Below, one piece after another: positions 18,728-27,130 of a DNA stretch of 34,476 nucleotides (positions are counted from its first letter, which is position 1; the number at the start of each line of letters is the position of its first letter). This DNA is from Caryophanales bacterium UBA1231 (GTDB taxonomy: Bacteria > Bacillota_I > Bacilli_A > ML615J-28 > CAG-313), in NCBI GenBank assembly GCA_002309035.1, contig DBWT01000083.1, forward strand, positions 6,625 through 41,100, written 5' to 3'. A model generated the notes under the pieces. That model searched no databases, had not been told where the DNA came from, and saw nothing but the letters and a program-made list of their open reading frames with translations. A program made the translations under genes and the position numbers.

Positions 18728-19741
18728 TTATTTATTAATTTTATATTCATACAAAATCTCTTCATCACCCATCTTAACTTTCTTAAGTAAATGATCAAGT
18801 GATTCTGTATTAACTTGTTTATTTACAAAGCCATCTTTATTAAATACATAAATCTGGTCTAAGTATGAAATCGTAATTTGGTCAAATTCATGTTCTTCTT
18901 GATTTTCATCAATGAATTTAACCTCTAAGTTATCATAACCAACTATTTTAGAAAATTTTTCAATTTTTTGTTTTTCTTTTTTTGTCAAACGTTTTAAGAA
19001 ATAATCAACTATCAATAGCAAATAAAGTAAACAAAAAATCGTGGTAATTCCAATTGGGTTTTGTAAGAACAAAACAAAATGACCGATTACAGGAAGTCTC
19101 TTCCCATTGTATTTGCCGACAACATCATTTAATGATGGTTCGGTCTTATCACGATCATTATTGGCATCACCACGAGTTACGTATTTTGTTGTTTCTCCAT
19201 TTTTTATTTCTATAATTCTATGTATTATGTTCTCATTTTTCGATGCGTCAAAATAGCATATGACGTCATACACTTCTAAACTATCTTCGCTTTCAACCTT
19301 TTGAAGAAAGATGATATCACCTTTTTGGAATTGATAATTTAAGACTTCGTTATCCCCAGTAAACAAATAGGGATTTGCCTCATTTTTGAAACTCATGGAG
19401 CCACTACCGACTACCATGACCGTGGTGCTTCCAATTTGTGGTGTGCCACCTTTGATTTTGGCGATTGTAGCATAGATAATAAATGGAACAATAATAACGA
19501 TTAAGGCATAGAATAATATATTCTTAATCACTCTAATGATTTTATTACGCTTAATGACACTAGGTTTTTTGTCATTAATCATTCTATCAATTAGTTCAAT
19601 ATCTCTTTTATTCGTTGACTCAATTTCTTTAACTGATGATTTTATGTAAACATAAAAGATTACCGTTAAAAGAATTGCTGCTACAACAATAATGAAATAT
19701 GGAATCAGCCTTCCAACAGAAATAAGAAATGGAAACATCAT
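18728..19741 (-). CDS. SipW/ER-type signal peptidase I with long C-terminal extension
   Basis: This 337-residue membrane enzyme of family S26B has two helices before the active site (about 9-33 and 70-92). The Ser box is VVGSGSMSF (nucleophile Ser115). The general-base position is His174 in NIIHRIIE; SipW and eukaryotic SPC enzymes use His where LepB-type enzymes use Lys. The C-terminal box is TRGDANNDRD (189-198). Another helix follows (about 230-247), then a cytoplasmic tail of about 90 residues. SipW of Bacillus matures TasA-type fibre proteins. Here three candidate substrates are encoded immediately upstream in the same operon (8-base gap), and a fourth is the Hint protein at 2072-7129. 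Confidence 0.88.
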   Translation of the reverse strand: MMFPFLISVGRLIPYFIIVVAAILLTVIFYVYIKSSVKEIESTNKRDIELIDRMINDKKPSVIKRNKIIRVIKNILFYALIVIIVPFIIYATIAKIKGGTPQIGSTTVMVVGSGSMSFKNEANPYLFTGDNEVLNYQFQKGDIIFLQKVESEDSLEVYDVICYFDASKNENIIHRIIEIKNGETTKYVTRGDANNDRDKTEPSLNDVVGKYNGKRLPVIGHFVLFLQNPIGITTIFCLLYLLLIVDYFLKRLTKKEKQKIEKFSKIVGYDNLEVKFIDENQEEHEFDQITISYLDQIYVFNKDGFVNKQVNTESLDHLLKKVKMGDEEILYEYKINK

Positions 19742-19749
19742 ACAACCAC

Positions 19750-20616
19750 CTATCTAATATTACCTTTAATAATGAGGTTGTATTTTGGACTTACTTTGCT
19801 TGAATCTTCTTGGATTGCGGTTAACTGATTTTGGAGTTCAGTATCATCAATCAATCCTTCATTGAATTTATCATAGATTGATTGTAATTGTTCTCCATAA
19901 CCGTAAACGTAAGCACGAAGGAAAAGCAAATCTCTTTTAATATCGTCCATTGTAGCATTCATTCCTGATGGATCTTCATCAAAATATAAACCTGGGTTCA
20001 TATAATTGAATGCAGATCCCCATTTGAATGAAATTGTATATTCAAATTGAACTTTTCTTGTATCTTCATTAGATACTTCCAAACCATGTCCTAAAGTTAA
20101 TACTTTAGGTTTTGTATAGCACTCAGGTACATCAATATAACCTGCAGCTACAGCTTGTTCAATGAAATCTGGAAGTTCAATTGAAATAGTTACATCTCTT
20201 AAAACAGAAACGGGACCAATCACCCCACGAATAATCATCGTTAGTGATTCAGACCCAAATTCCGATTCTCCATAATGAACACGACCACTTATATCATTCA
20301 AATGTGGTTCAAATGAGAAGATAAAGCCTTCAAGGCCAGTTTCAAGTGATGTAACTAATACTTCATCAACTGAATATTCATTAGTGACAGGATTATAATA
20401 TTCTTGTAATTTGTATAATTCGATTGAATCAAATTCCAAATTAGCAGATTGAATAATACCAACACTAACATTTCCGCTTGATTCCGACTTCGCGGAAGAA
20501 GACATCATCCAACTGGCAAAGCCAGTAGATACTAAACCAATTCCTAAGAAAACTAATAAACCAAATAGAATAATCTTACGCTTATAAGCGTTTCTAGTTA
20601 ATCGTTTTCTAGGCAT
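19750..20616 (-). CDS. TasA/camelysin-like secreted protein 3
   Basis: This 288-residue predicted SipW substrate is the third gene of the operon. It has an unusually long basic N-region (MPRKRLTRNAYKRK), a hydrophobic core, then GFASW (32-36) and SGNVSVG, equivalent to the GT/GNL strand that begins mature TasA/camelysin proteins. Near residue 197 it has FKWGSAFNYMNPGLYF, the motif shared with the other two paralogues. The mature part is beta-rich with an extra C-terminal helical region (about 213-275). Probable role: fibre or surface-layer subunit, perhaps a minor or capping one because it is longest and most divergent. It starts 18 bases after the preceding stop. Confidence 0.7.
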   Translation of the reverse strand: MPRKRLTRNAYKRKIILFGLLVFLGIGLVSTGFASWMMSSSAKSESSGNVSVGIIQSANLEFDSIELYKLQEYYNPVTNEYSVDEVLVTSLETGLEGFIFSFEPHLNDISGRVHYGESEFGSESLTMIIRGVIGPVSVLRDVTISIELPDFIEQAVAAGYIDVPECYTKPKVLTLGHGLEVSNEDTRKVQFEYTISFKWGSAFNYMNPGLYFDEDPSGMNATMDDIKRDLLFLRAYVYGYGEQLQSIYDKFNEGLIDDTELQNQLTAIQEDSSKVSPKYNLIIKGNIR

Positions 20617-20634
20617 AATAGGTTACCTTAGTTA

Positions 20635-21369
20635 CTATTCAACGTGTAAATCTACTTTTAATGTGATTACTACTTGAGCACCGCTATGTGAATATAGCTT
20701 ATTTAAAATAGCATTTGCAAGGTCACCATAACTATTGCCACCTTCGCCACCAACTAAGTCAGCATCTTTATATTTGCATCCAGCAGCGTTTGCAGCAGTA
20801 GCTTCAGCAGCTGTGATAGGTTCATCTACATCTTTAGTATTAAAGTATGTATATGGATTTACACCACCAAATAGTGCGCCCCATTCATATGCTACAGTAA
20901 TGTCGCATTGAATTGCACCAGACACGATTGATTTTTCTCCATAACTAATAAAGTTAGTTGCTTCTACAATAATACCATCTAGTAAAATATTATTAGTTGT
21001 ACCTTCTTTTAAAGCTGCAGTAAAATCAACATCGGCAACATTAGTGAATGCAGATCCATCTTCTCTTGCAACTGATACTCTGAATACTAATGTTTTCTTT
21101 TCTGTTAAATTACCTTCACCAGTTAACCAACCTGTAGTAGCACTTGCAGGAGCTGTGAAATTTACATTAAGAGCATCACCAGCATTTTCGCTACTATCTA
21201 AAGGTGTAACAGTGATATTTAAACGGTCATCACGAACAGTTTCAACAACTAAATTTCCTGTTTTTTCTTTAGCATCACCTGAGCTAATAACCCATGTTGC
21301 GAAACCAACACCAACTAGCATCATAACTGCTAATACACTAAGCATTAAAGCTATAGTTCTTTTTTTCAT
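20635..21369 (-). CDS. TasA/camelysin-like secreted protein 2
   Basis: This is the second operon gene (244 residues). The signal segment has GFATW (22-26) followed by KTGNLVVE, matching the SipW-dependent pattern. The mature part is beta-rich. At 162-176 it carries the shared motif EWGALFGGVNPYTYF, almost identical to that of the first gene, followed by a linker and a helix (SYGDLANAILNKLYS) and a final strand. AAGGAG precedes the ATG by about 10 bases. Likely secreted, cleaved by the SipW-like enzyme, and assembled at the surface with its paralogues. It and the first gene look like a tandem duplication. Confidence 0.75.
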   Translation of the reverse strand: MKKRTIALMLSVLAVMMLVGVGFATWVISSGDAKEKTGNLVVETVRDDRLNITVTPLDSSENAGDALNVNFTAPASATTGWLTGEGNLTEKKTLVFRVSVAREDGSAFTNVADVDFTAALKEGTTNNILLDGIIVEATNFISYGEKSIVSGAIQCDITVAYEWGALFGGVNPYTYFNTKDVDEPITAAEATAANAAGCKYKDADLVGGEGGNSYGDLANAILNKLYSHSGAQVVITLKVDLHVE

Positions 21370-21416
21370 ATATGTTTTTCTCCTTTGTAATATTATAGTT
21401 TTTTATTTTTTAATTT

Positions 21417-22130
21417 CTAATTAACTTTTGCAATTGCAACAGTAAATGTTCCGCCATTAACTGTGTAAATATAATTCATAGCTAATTCGGCAAGTTTTGC
21501 ATACGTAACATTATTAGATGAACTAATCGCGTTTCCGCCATATGTTAAATTACTAGCTTGTGCATTAGTTAAATCAGTTCCTGCCAATACAGTACTCTTA
21601 TCAGATTTATGACTATAGAAGTATGCATAAGGGTTATTGCCTCCAAATAAAGTTCCCCATGAATAAGTAACAGTAACAGTTGCAGTACCTTCACTTGTAA
21701 ACACCAATTTACCTTGATCATCACCAGATGTTGGAACAGAAGCTGCACCAGACGCAGTAAACGTTGGTCCACCAATTAAATAGCTATCTAAAGTTCCAGC
21801 AGAATGGCTAGGAGTTAATGTAAATTTCGCAGAAGAAACACCATCTAATTGTACAGTGAATGTTACACTTAAACTTTCTGCATCCATAGAAGCAAAAGTA
21901 AACCATGCATCACCAGCAGGTGTTGCAGGTGTATCAGGAGCGCCAAAAATAATAGATCCAGAAACATCACTTACTATAATTTGACCATTATTTTGAACAC
22001 TATAAGCTGTGAAATTACCTGATTTTGAATCAGACATATTTCCTTGAATTACCCAACCCGCAAAACCAACACTAACTAATAGTACTAGTGATGCAACAAT
22101 TAGTGAAATTGTAAGAATTCTTTTTTTCAT
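21417..22130 (-). CDS. TasA/camelysin-like secreted protein 1, first gene of the operon
   Basis: This 237-residue protein is encoded first, with a strong AAGGAG ribosome site. The signal segment has GFAGW (22-26) and then SGNFTAYS. The mature domain is Ser/Thr/Gly-rich and beta-stranded. The shared motif SWGTLFGGNNPYAYF lies at 157-171, followed by a helix-like stretch (TYAKLAELAMNYIYT) and a last strand. Its first position suggests it is the most abundant subunit, as with major fibre proteins (inference). The 47-base gap after it is the largest inside the operon and holds no hairpin I can see. Confidence 0.75.
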   Translation of the reverse strand: MKKRILTISLIVASLVLLVSVGFAGWVIQGNMSDSKSGNFTAYSVQNNGQIIVSDVSGSIIFGAPDTPATPAGDAWFTFASMDAESLSVTFTVQLDGVSSAKFTLTPSHSAGTLDSYLIGGPTFTASGAASVPTSGDDQGKLVFTSEGTATVTVTYSWGTLFGGNNPYAYFYSHKSDKSTVLAGTDLTNAQASNLTYGGNAISSSNNVTYAKLAELAMNYIYTVNGGTFTVAIAKVN

Positions 22131-22212
22131 ATTAATCTCCTTTCTAAAGATTTTGATTAATTTTTATATTAATTTTTGTATTTAGTAAATCTCACCGACT
22201 TAATACTTCTAT

Positions 22213-22221
22213 ATTATACCA
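22213..22221 (-). promoter_or_regulatory. Extended -10 promoter of the ten-gene surface operon
   Basis: On minus the sequence TGGTATAAT is a perfect extended -10 element, about 83 bases before the first ATG. No good -35 hexamer stands at 16-18 bases, which suits an activator-dependent promoter. The predicted leader of about 75 bases is AT-rich. Confidence 0.7.
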
Positions 22222-22261
22222 CAATATATTTAATCAATACTATTATGTGTATTATATATAA

Positions 22262-22291
22262 ATTGTTGTGAAAAATTGGAAATAAGTTGGT
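22262..22291. promoter_or_regulatory. Candidate LytTR-type direct repeats between divergent promoters
   Basis: ATTGTTGTG (22262-22270) and TAAGTTGGT (22283-22291) are imperfect direct repeats with GTT cores 21 bases apart. LytTR regulators such as AgrA bind 9-base repeats with about this spacing. The second copy fits the published degenerate pattern; the first does not fully fit. They lie between the operon promoter and the regulator promoter. Confidence 0.35.
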
Positions 22292-22317
22292 TTTAAATGG
22301 TTTTTTGATATTCTTTT

Positions 22318-22346
22318 TTGACTAATACTCTATTATTTGATATAAT
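22318..22346 (+). promoter_or_regulatory. Sigma-A-type promoter of the two-component genes
   Basis: TTGACT (22318-22323), a 17-base spacer and TATAAT (22341-22346) form a nearly ideal promoter. It lies 23 bases before the response-regulator ATG, so the leader is very short. Confidence 0.88.
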
Positions 22347-22369
22347 AATCATATAATGAGGTGTTAAAA

Positions 22370-23104
22370 ATGCGTATTTGTATATGTGATGATGAACAAC
22401 AAGAATTATTGAAAACTTCACAGTTAATGAAGGATTTTTTAAATAAACAAAACATTAATTATACTTTAGATACATATAATAATGCTAAAGTCTTAATGAA
22501 TAAAGTTGATTTGTTTTTTGAAGAAGCAAGATATGATATTTACCTACTTGATATCATTATGCAAGTAGAAGGAATTGAAGTTGCTAAAAAGATTAGAGAA
22601 AAAGATGAAGATGCTATAATTGTCTTCATTACTACTTCACGTGATTATGCTGTTGAAGCGTTTGGTGTAAAAGCAAATGATTATTTGCTAAAGCCAGTTG
22701 AAGCAAATGAATTCAATAAAAAAATGGCTGATGTTTTAAAACTTTTACAAAACAAAATTAAGACTTCTTTCGCATTTAAATCACAAGATCATACTGTTAT
22801 TTCTGTTTCAATTGAAAATGTTGTTTATATTGAATCAATCAATAGAAGAATCTTAATCCATTTAGATACATTTGAAGAAATCTATTCGCCAGTCATTAGA
22901 ACAAGATTCCATGAAAGTGTACCTTTTGATTTTGAAAAGCATAATTTTGTTCATTGTCATTCTTCATACATTGTTAATTTAAATCAAATTAAGAATATTG
23001 AAAAGAATGGTTTTATTACTAAAACAGATGAATTTGTTCCTATTTCTAAACATTATTATCAAGATGTTAAGAAGAAATATATTGACTACTTAGCTGGTGA
23101 ATAA
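22370..23104 (+). CDS. LytTR-family response regulator
   Basis: This 244-residue regulator has a receiver domain at residues 1-120 (Asp7 and Asp8, phosphoacceptor Asp61 in YLLDI, Thr88/89 in FITTS, Lys108 in LLKPV). A LytTR DNA-binding domain follows at about 135-240 (VVYIESINRRILIH, then HNFVHCHSSYIVNL). The ATG at 22370 is preferred over a GTG at 22361 because the GAGGTG ribosome site overlaps that GTG. It is transcribed away from the surface operon and is its obvious candidate regulator. Its stop lies 2 bases before the kinase start. Confidence 0.9.
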   Translation: MRICICDDEQQELLKTSQLMKDFLNKQNINYTLDTYNNAKVLMNKVDLFFEEARYDIYLLDIIMQVEGIEVAKKIREKDEDAIIVFITTSRDYAVEAFGVKANDYLLKPVEANEFNKKMADVLKLLQNKIKTSFAFKSQDHTVISVSIENVVYIESINRRILIHLDTFEEIYSPVIRTRFHESVPFDFEKHNFVHCHSSYIVNLNQIKNIEKNGFITKTDEFVPISKHYYQDVKKKYIDYLAGE

Positions 23105-23105
23105 A

Positions 23106-24407
23106 ATGGATCATTTAAAAGTCGTCGAAATTATCATTTCTGTTTTTGCTTCACTTTCATTTTTAATTGCTGCGGGATTTAATGATTTCAAAAAGTATTG
23201 GTTTAAAATTCTTATTATTTTGATACCTTTTAGCTTTGGATTAATCATTTTAAATTACATCTTTTATTATTTAAAAATTGAATCATTAATTGGTTTATCA
23301 TTCATTTTAACTTTGTTTTTACCAGAGTTTATCTTATTGATCGTCCTTTTAATTATTGCTAAAAGAAAGATTCATTTGCTTTCTATCTTTACAGCAAACT
23401 TGAATGCTTTCTTATGCTTTTATATGATGTTTATTATTAAATCATCATTTGGACCATTCGTTGATAATCCACAAGTATTAACAATAATTATTTATTTGAT
23501 ATCTACTCCTATTCTTTTCTTGTATCTTCGATTTGTCTTCATTCGCCTACAACAAATAGTAGAAGAGTATTCACCAAAACAATTATGGTTATTAACACTT
23601 TATACAGTAGCAATCATTGGTGAAATTGTCGTTTATGCACTTCTTCTTAATTTAACAAAAGAAAAAATTTTGAGATTCTCAATATTTAATGCGGCAATAC
23701 TTAGTGTTTATTTCATATCTATTTTTGGTTTCTTTGTATTCTTAAATGATTATAAAAATAAAAACCTTCGTTTAATGAACCAAACAGTTAACAAAAAACA
23801 ATTAGGTATGATTGTAAGCTATGTTAAAAAGCAAAAAGATAATGAAAACAAATTAAGAATTGTTAAACATGATATGCGTCATATTTTAAATAATATTGCA
23901 TCGCTTATTCAAACAGAAAAATATGATGAAGCTTTAAGCATCATCAATTCATACAATGAAGTAATCGATTCATCATCTTTTGTTCAGTATTGTAAGGATC
24001 CAATCATTAATGCGATACTTTGCTATTTCAAATCAAAATGTGATGAACAACAAATACCATTCACAATTAAAGTTAACAACTTTGAAGATTATTTAGATAT
24101 TCCATTAGAAGATATATCTTTAATTATTTCTAACATTTTAGATAATGCTTATAATGCTGCAACAAAAGCAAGTGAACCATTTATCAATTTCAAATTCTTA
24201 GAAAATAAAGGAAGATTAATTCTTCAAGTAACAAATAGATATAGTGGTAAAATCATTTATGATGCTGACCACTTACCAACTTCTTCTTCAAAAAATCATG
24301 GTACTGGTAGTAAATCAATTAGATATTACGCTAAAAAGAACAATCTCTTTGTTGATTATCAAATCAAAGAAAATATTTTTACAATAACTATTCTCTTTAA
24401 TGAATGA
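23106..24407 (+). CDS. AgrC/ComD-like sensor histidine kinase
   Basis: This 433-residue kinase has six or seven N-terminal membrane helices (about 5-215) and no large extracellular domain, as in peptide-sensing kinases of the AgrC (HPK10) group. The H-box is RIVKHDMRHILNNI (His255 the likely phosphosite), the N-box is SNILDNAYNAA (Asn347), and a short G-box is HGTGSKSI (398-405). The ATG at 23106 has GGTGA 5 bases before it; an in-frame GTG at 23097 is part of that site. No AgrB/AgrD-type pheromone gene is nearby, so the ligand may be an envelope signal or a peptide made elsewhere. The gene ends in TGA. Confidence 0.88.
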   Translation: MDHLKVVEIIISVFASLSFLIAAGFNDFKKYWFKILIILIPFSFGLIILNYIFYYLKIESLIGLSFILTLFLPEFILLIVLLIIAKRKIHLLSIFTANLNAFLCFYMMFIIKSSFGPFVDNPQVLTIIIYLISTPILFLYLRFVFIRLQQIVEEYSPKQLWLLTLYTVAIIGEIVVYALLLNLTKEKILRFSIFNAAILSVYFISIFGFFVFLNDYKNKNLRLMNQTVNKKQLGMIVSYVKKQKDNENKLRIVKHDMRHILNNIASLIQTEKYDEALSIINSYNEVIDSSSFVQYCKDPIINAILCYFKSKCDEQQIPFTIKVNNFEDYLDIPLEDISLIISNILDNAYNAATKASEPFINFKFLENKGRLILQVTNRYSGKIIYDADHLPTSSSKNHGTGSKSIRYYAKKNNLFVDYQIKENIFTITILFNE

Positions 24408-24432
24408 CAGTCAGGAAAAAAATCCTGACTGT
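24407..24432 (+). terminator. Terminator of the two-component operon
   Basis: ACAGTCAGGA and TCCTGACTGT form a perfect 10-base stem with an A6 loop, followed by six Ts on plus. The hairpin begins on the last base of the kinase TGA codon. Confidence 0.92.
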
Positions 24433-24435
24433 TTT

Positions 24436-25947
24436 TTATAATAATGGTGAAAAGAAATCAAAAATTAATACAATAAGTTTTTTGAAGATGTTGACTTTTT
24501 TAACATCTTCTATTTTCTTTTCTTGTGATGCATTCATCACATTGATAAAATCATTCTTTAAATCATCATAAATATCTAAGTTCAACATTAATGATGCACA
24601 TTCAAAGTGATGGACTAAGCTACGATAATCAAAGTTGATTGTACCTAGGATTGATATTTCATCATCTACTAATATATATTTTGAATGAATAAATCCTGGT
24701 GTGTATTCATAAACCTTAACACCTGATTCAACTAATTCTCTATAATTAGATTGAGTAATCCAAAAGACGATTTTTTTGTCGGGAATGTGTGGAACAATGA
24801 TTCTTACATCCACACCTCTTTTGGCTGCTGATTTGAGTTGATTTAAGATTATATAATCAACAATCAAATATGGTGTTGTAATATATAAATATTTCTTAGC
24901 CGAATTGATGATATTTAGATATGCATTTTCTCCAATATATTCATTATATATTGGTTTAGGTCCATCACCAAAAGGTTGGACTAAAACATCATTTTGAATG
25001 TTGTGTTTTTTAAAGAAATGATCAAAGTCTTGATCTTTTTCTTTATAATTGGCATTCCATGTTGTTAAGAAAAGAGCTAGCATTGAGTTTACCGCATCAC
25101 CTTGAATCTTTAATCCATTATCTTTCCAGTAGCCAAATGGATGAACTAGATTAATATATTCATCCGCAATGTTAATTCCACCTGTGTAACAAATTACACC
25201 ATCGATAACGATAATCTTTCGATGATCTCGATTATTGTGTGCTGATGAAACAAATGGAATGAAAGGGTGAAATTTAAGGCATTTTATGCCCATTTTGGCA
25301 ACTTTCTTGTTGAAACGAATATTTAGATTACGAACAGAGCCAATATCATCATAGATGATTCTAACATCAACACCTTCTTTAACTTTGACCTTTAAGATAT
25401 CTAATAATTCATTTAAGAGTTGTCCTCTTGAAAAGATAAAGAATTCTAAGAATATATATTCTTTAGCATTCTTAATGTCTTCTATTAAGTCCTTATATAT
25501 ATCTTCACCACTAGAATAATATTTAAGCTTGTTGTTTTTTGTCATTGGAAAATTAGATACTCTTTTTAAATAATTGGATTGATCAACGTATTTGTCATCA
25601 ATTTTGACACTATCATCAATCAAATATTTATTTAAAAGATTTTCATAATATAAATACTTTTTTGATCTTCGTTTTGGAAAGAACTGTTTTCCAAAGGCAA
25701 GATAACCTATTACACCAGCAATCGGTGTAATAAGAATAAAGACAATCCAAGGAATTTTTAAATTTGGATTTTGTTTTTTGTTGACTAAAAGAACAACAAC
25801 TAAGTAAGCAATTATTCTTGTTACTAAGAATACATATATATATCTTTCACTTAAAACAAAAATAAAATAAGCGATTAAAGCAACTTGACCAATGACAAGA
25901 AGTGTATTGATAATAAATCTTCCGAATATTGATTTGATAAATCGCAT
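24436..25947 (-). CDS. cls: Cardiolipin synthase (phospholipase D family)
   Basis: This 503-residue membrane enzyme joins two phosphatidylglycerols into cardiolipin and glycerol. The N-terminus has hydrophobic helices (about 10-55 and 65-85, the PLDc_N region). Both HKD catalytic motifs are complete: H242-x-K244-x4-D249 (DHRKIIVID) and H421-x-K423-x4-D428 (HSKYILVD), each followed by a GGIN- or GTIN-like segment. Length is normal for Firmicutes Cls (about 480-510). AGGAGG precedes the ATG. It follows the serine dehydratase gene by 9 bases and is probably the third gene of that operon. Confidence 0.93.
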   Translation of the reverse strand: MRFIKSIFGRFIINTLLVIGQVALIAYFIFVLSERYIYVFLVTRIIAYLVVVLLVNKKQNPNLKIPWIVFILITPIAGVIGYLAFGKQFFPKRRSKKYLYYENLLNKYLIDDSVKIDDKYVDQSNYLKRVSNFPMTKNNKLKYYSSGEDIYKDLIEDIKNAKEYIFLEFFIFSRGQLLNELLDILKVKVKEGVDVRIIYDDIGSVRNLNIRFNKKVAKMGIKCLKFHPFIPFVSSAHNNRDHRKIIVIDGVICYTGGINIADEYINLVHPFGYWKDNGLKIQGDAVNSMLALFLTTWNANYKEKDQDFDHFFKKHNIQNDVLVQPFGDGPKPIYNEYIGENAYLNIINSAKKYLYITTPYLIVDYIILNQLKSAAKRGVDVRIIVPHIPDKKIVFWITQSNYRELVESGVKVYEYTPGFIHSKYILVDDEISILGTINFDYRSLVHHFECASLMLNLDIYDDLKNDFINVMNASQEKKIEDVKKVNIFKKLIVLIFDFFSPLL

Positions 25948-25956
25948 ATCATCCTC

Positions 25957-27129
25957 CTATTTAACTTTGGCTAAACCTTTTAATGATGTCTCTTTATAAG
26001 CTAAAGACATATCCTTTCCTGTTTCTTTCATAGTTTTAACTACTTCATCAAATGATATGATGTGATGACCATCAGTTAGCATTGCATATTCAGCAGCATT
26101 GATAGCTTTAGTAGATGCTAAAGCATTTCTTTCAATGCATGGAATTTGAACTAGGCCTTTAACAGGATCACACGTTAAGCCCAAGTGATGTTCTAAAGCA
26201 ATTTCGGCAGCATATTCAATTTGGTTAGTATTGCCACCTAATAAATAACAATAAGCAGCTGCTGCCATGGAGCATGCAACACCGATTTCACCTTGGCAAC
26301 CAACTTCAGCTCCACTGATTGATGCATTAGATCTTACAACTTCACCGATTAAACCAGCAACTTTTAAAGAATCAATAATTCTTTTCTTATCGATTTTTAA
26401 AAGATTGTATGAATAATTCAAAACAGCTGGTAAAATACCTGATGAACCACATGTTGGAGCTGTCACAATTAGACCTGATGCTGAAGCATTTTCTTCAGAA
26501 ACTGCTAATGCACCTGCATAAATATATGCATGAGTATATAAATTATTTTCTAAATAGTTTTGATAAATATCTTTAGCTCTTCTTTTAACATTTAACCCAC
26601 CTGGTAAAATATCAGATGCCTGTTCACCTCTTTCGATGGCATTAAGCATAACAGCGAAGATCTTTTCTAAGAAACTATCTAAATCTTCAAATTGATCGAC
26701 AATTTCAGGAATTGTTAATTGATGAGTTTCGCTATATTCCATGACATCTTTTAAGTTTTTAAATGGATAAGTATCTTCATTTTTATTTTTAGGTAAGATA
26801 TCACTTTCAATATTACCACCACCAACGGAATACATAAAGATATCATCAATTGTTTGACCATTTTCTTTAATAATGAATTCCATTGTGTTTGGATGTTTTA
26901 AATTGGTTTCTTTTTTATTAAAGACTATTGTAGCATTAGGAAGTGTCTTTTTAATGACAACATCTGTTAAGTGCCCAACACCAGTTAAAGCAAGCGAACC
27001 ATAAAGAATAACAGTATATTCTTTATCTGGATATTTTTCTTTAATATATTTAGATGCTAGTTGAGGGCCCATTGTATGACTAGAAGATGGGCCATAGCCA
27101 ACTTTATAGATGTTTTTAATTGATTTCAT
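25957..27129 (-). CDS. sdaA: L-serine dehydratase, iron-sulfur type, fused beta-alpha chain
   Basis: This cytoplasmic 4Fe-4S enzyme turns L-serine into pyruvate and ammonia. The N-terminal SDH_beta part has the signature VGYGPSSSHTMGP (10-22). The C-terminal SDH_alpha part has APTCGSSGILPAVL (224-237). Cys278, Cys320 and Cys331 have spacings of 42 and 11, which match, as I recall, three cluster ligands of type 2 enzymes. At 390 residues it is shorter than E. coli SdaA (about 454), mostly in the beta part. The gene lies 1 base after the SGNH hydrolase and 9 bases before cls. Confidence 0.9.
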   Translation of the reverse strand: MKSIKNIYKVGYGPSSSHTMGPQLASKYIKEKYPDKEYTVILYGSLALTGVGHLTDVVIKKTLPNATIVFNKKETNLKHPNTMEFIIKENGQTIDDIFMYSVGGGNIESDILPKNKNEDTYPFKNLKDVMEYSETHQLTIPEIVDQFEDLDSFLEKIFAVMLNAIERGEQASDILPGGLNVKRRAKDIYQNYLENNLYTHAYIYAGALAVSEENASASGLIVTAPTCGSSGILPAVLNYSYNLLKIDKKRIIDSLKVAGLIGEVVRSNASISGAEVGCQGEIGVACSMAAAAYCYLLGGNTNQIEYAAEIALEHHLGLTCDPVKGLVQIPCIERNALASTKAINAAEYAMLTDGHHIISFDEVVKTMKETGKDMSLAYKETSLKGLAKVK

Positions 27130-27130
27130 G

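Noticed and set aside
21044..21424. A 126-codon plus-strand frame antisense to the second TasA-like gene
   Set aside because: The minus-strand gene has a signal, ribosome site and paralogues; the plus frame has none of these.
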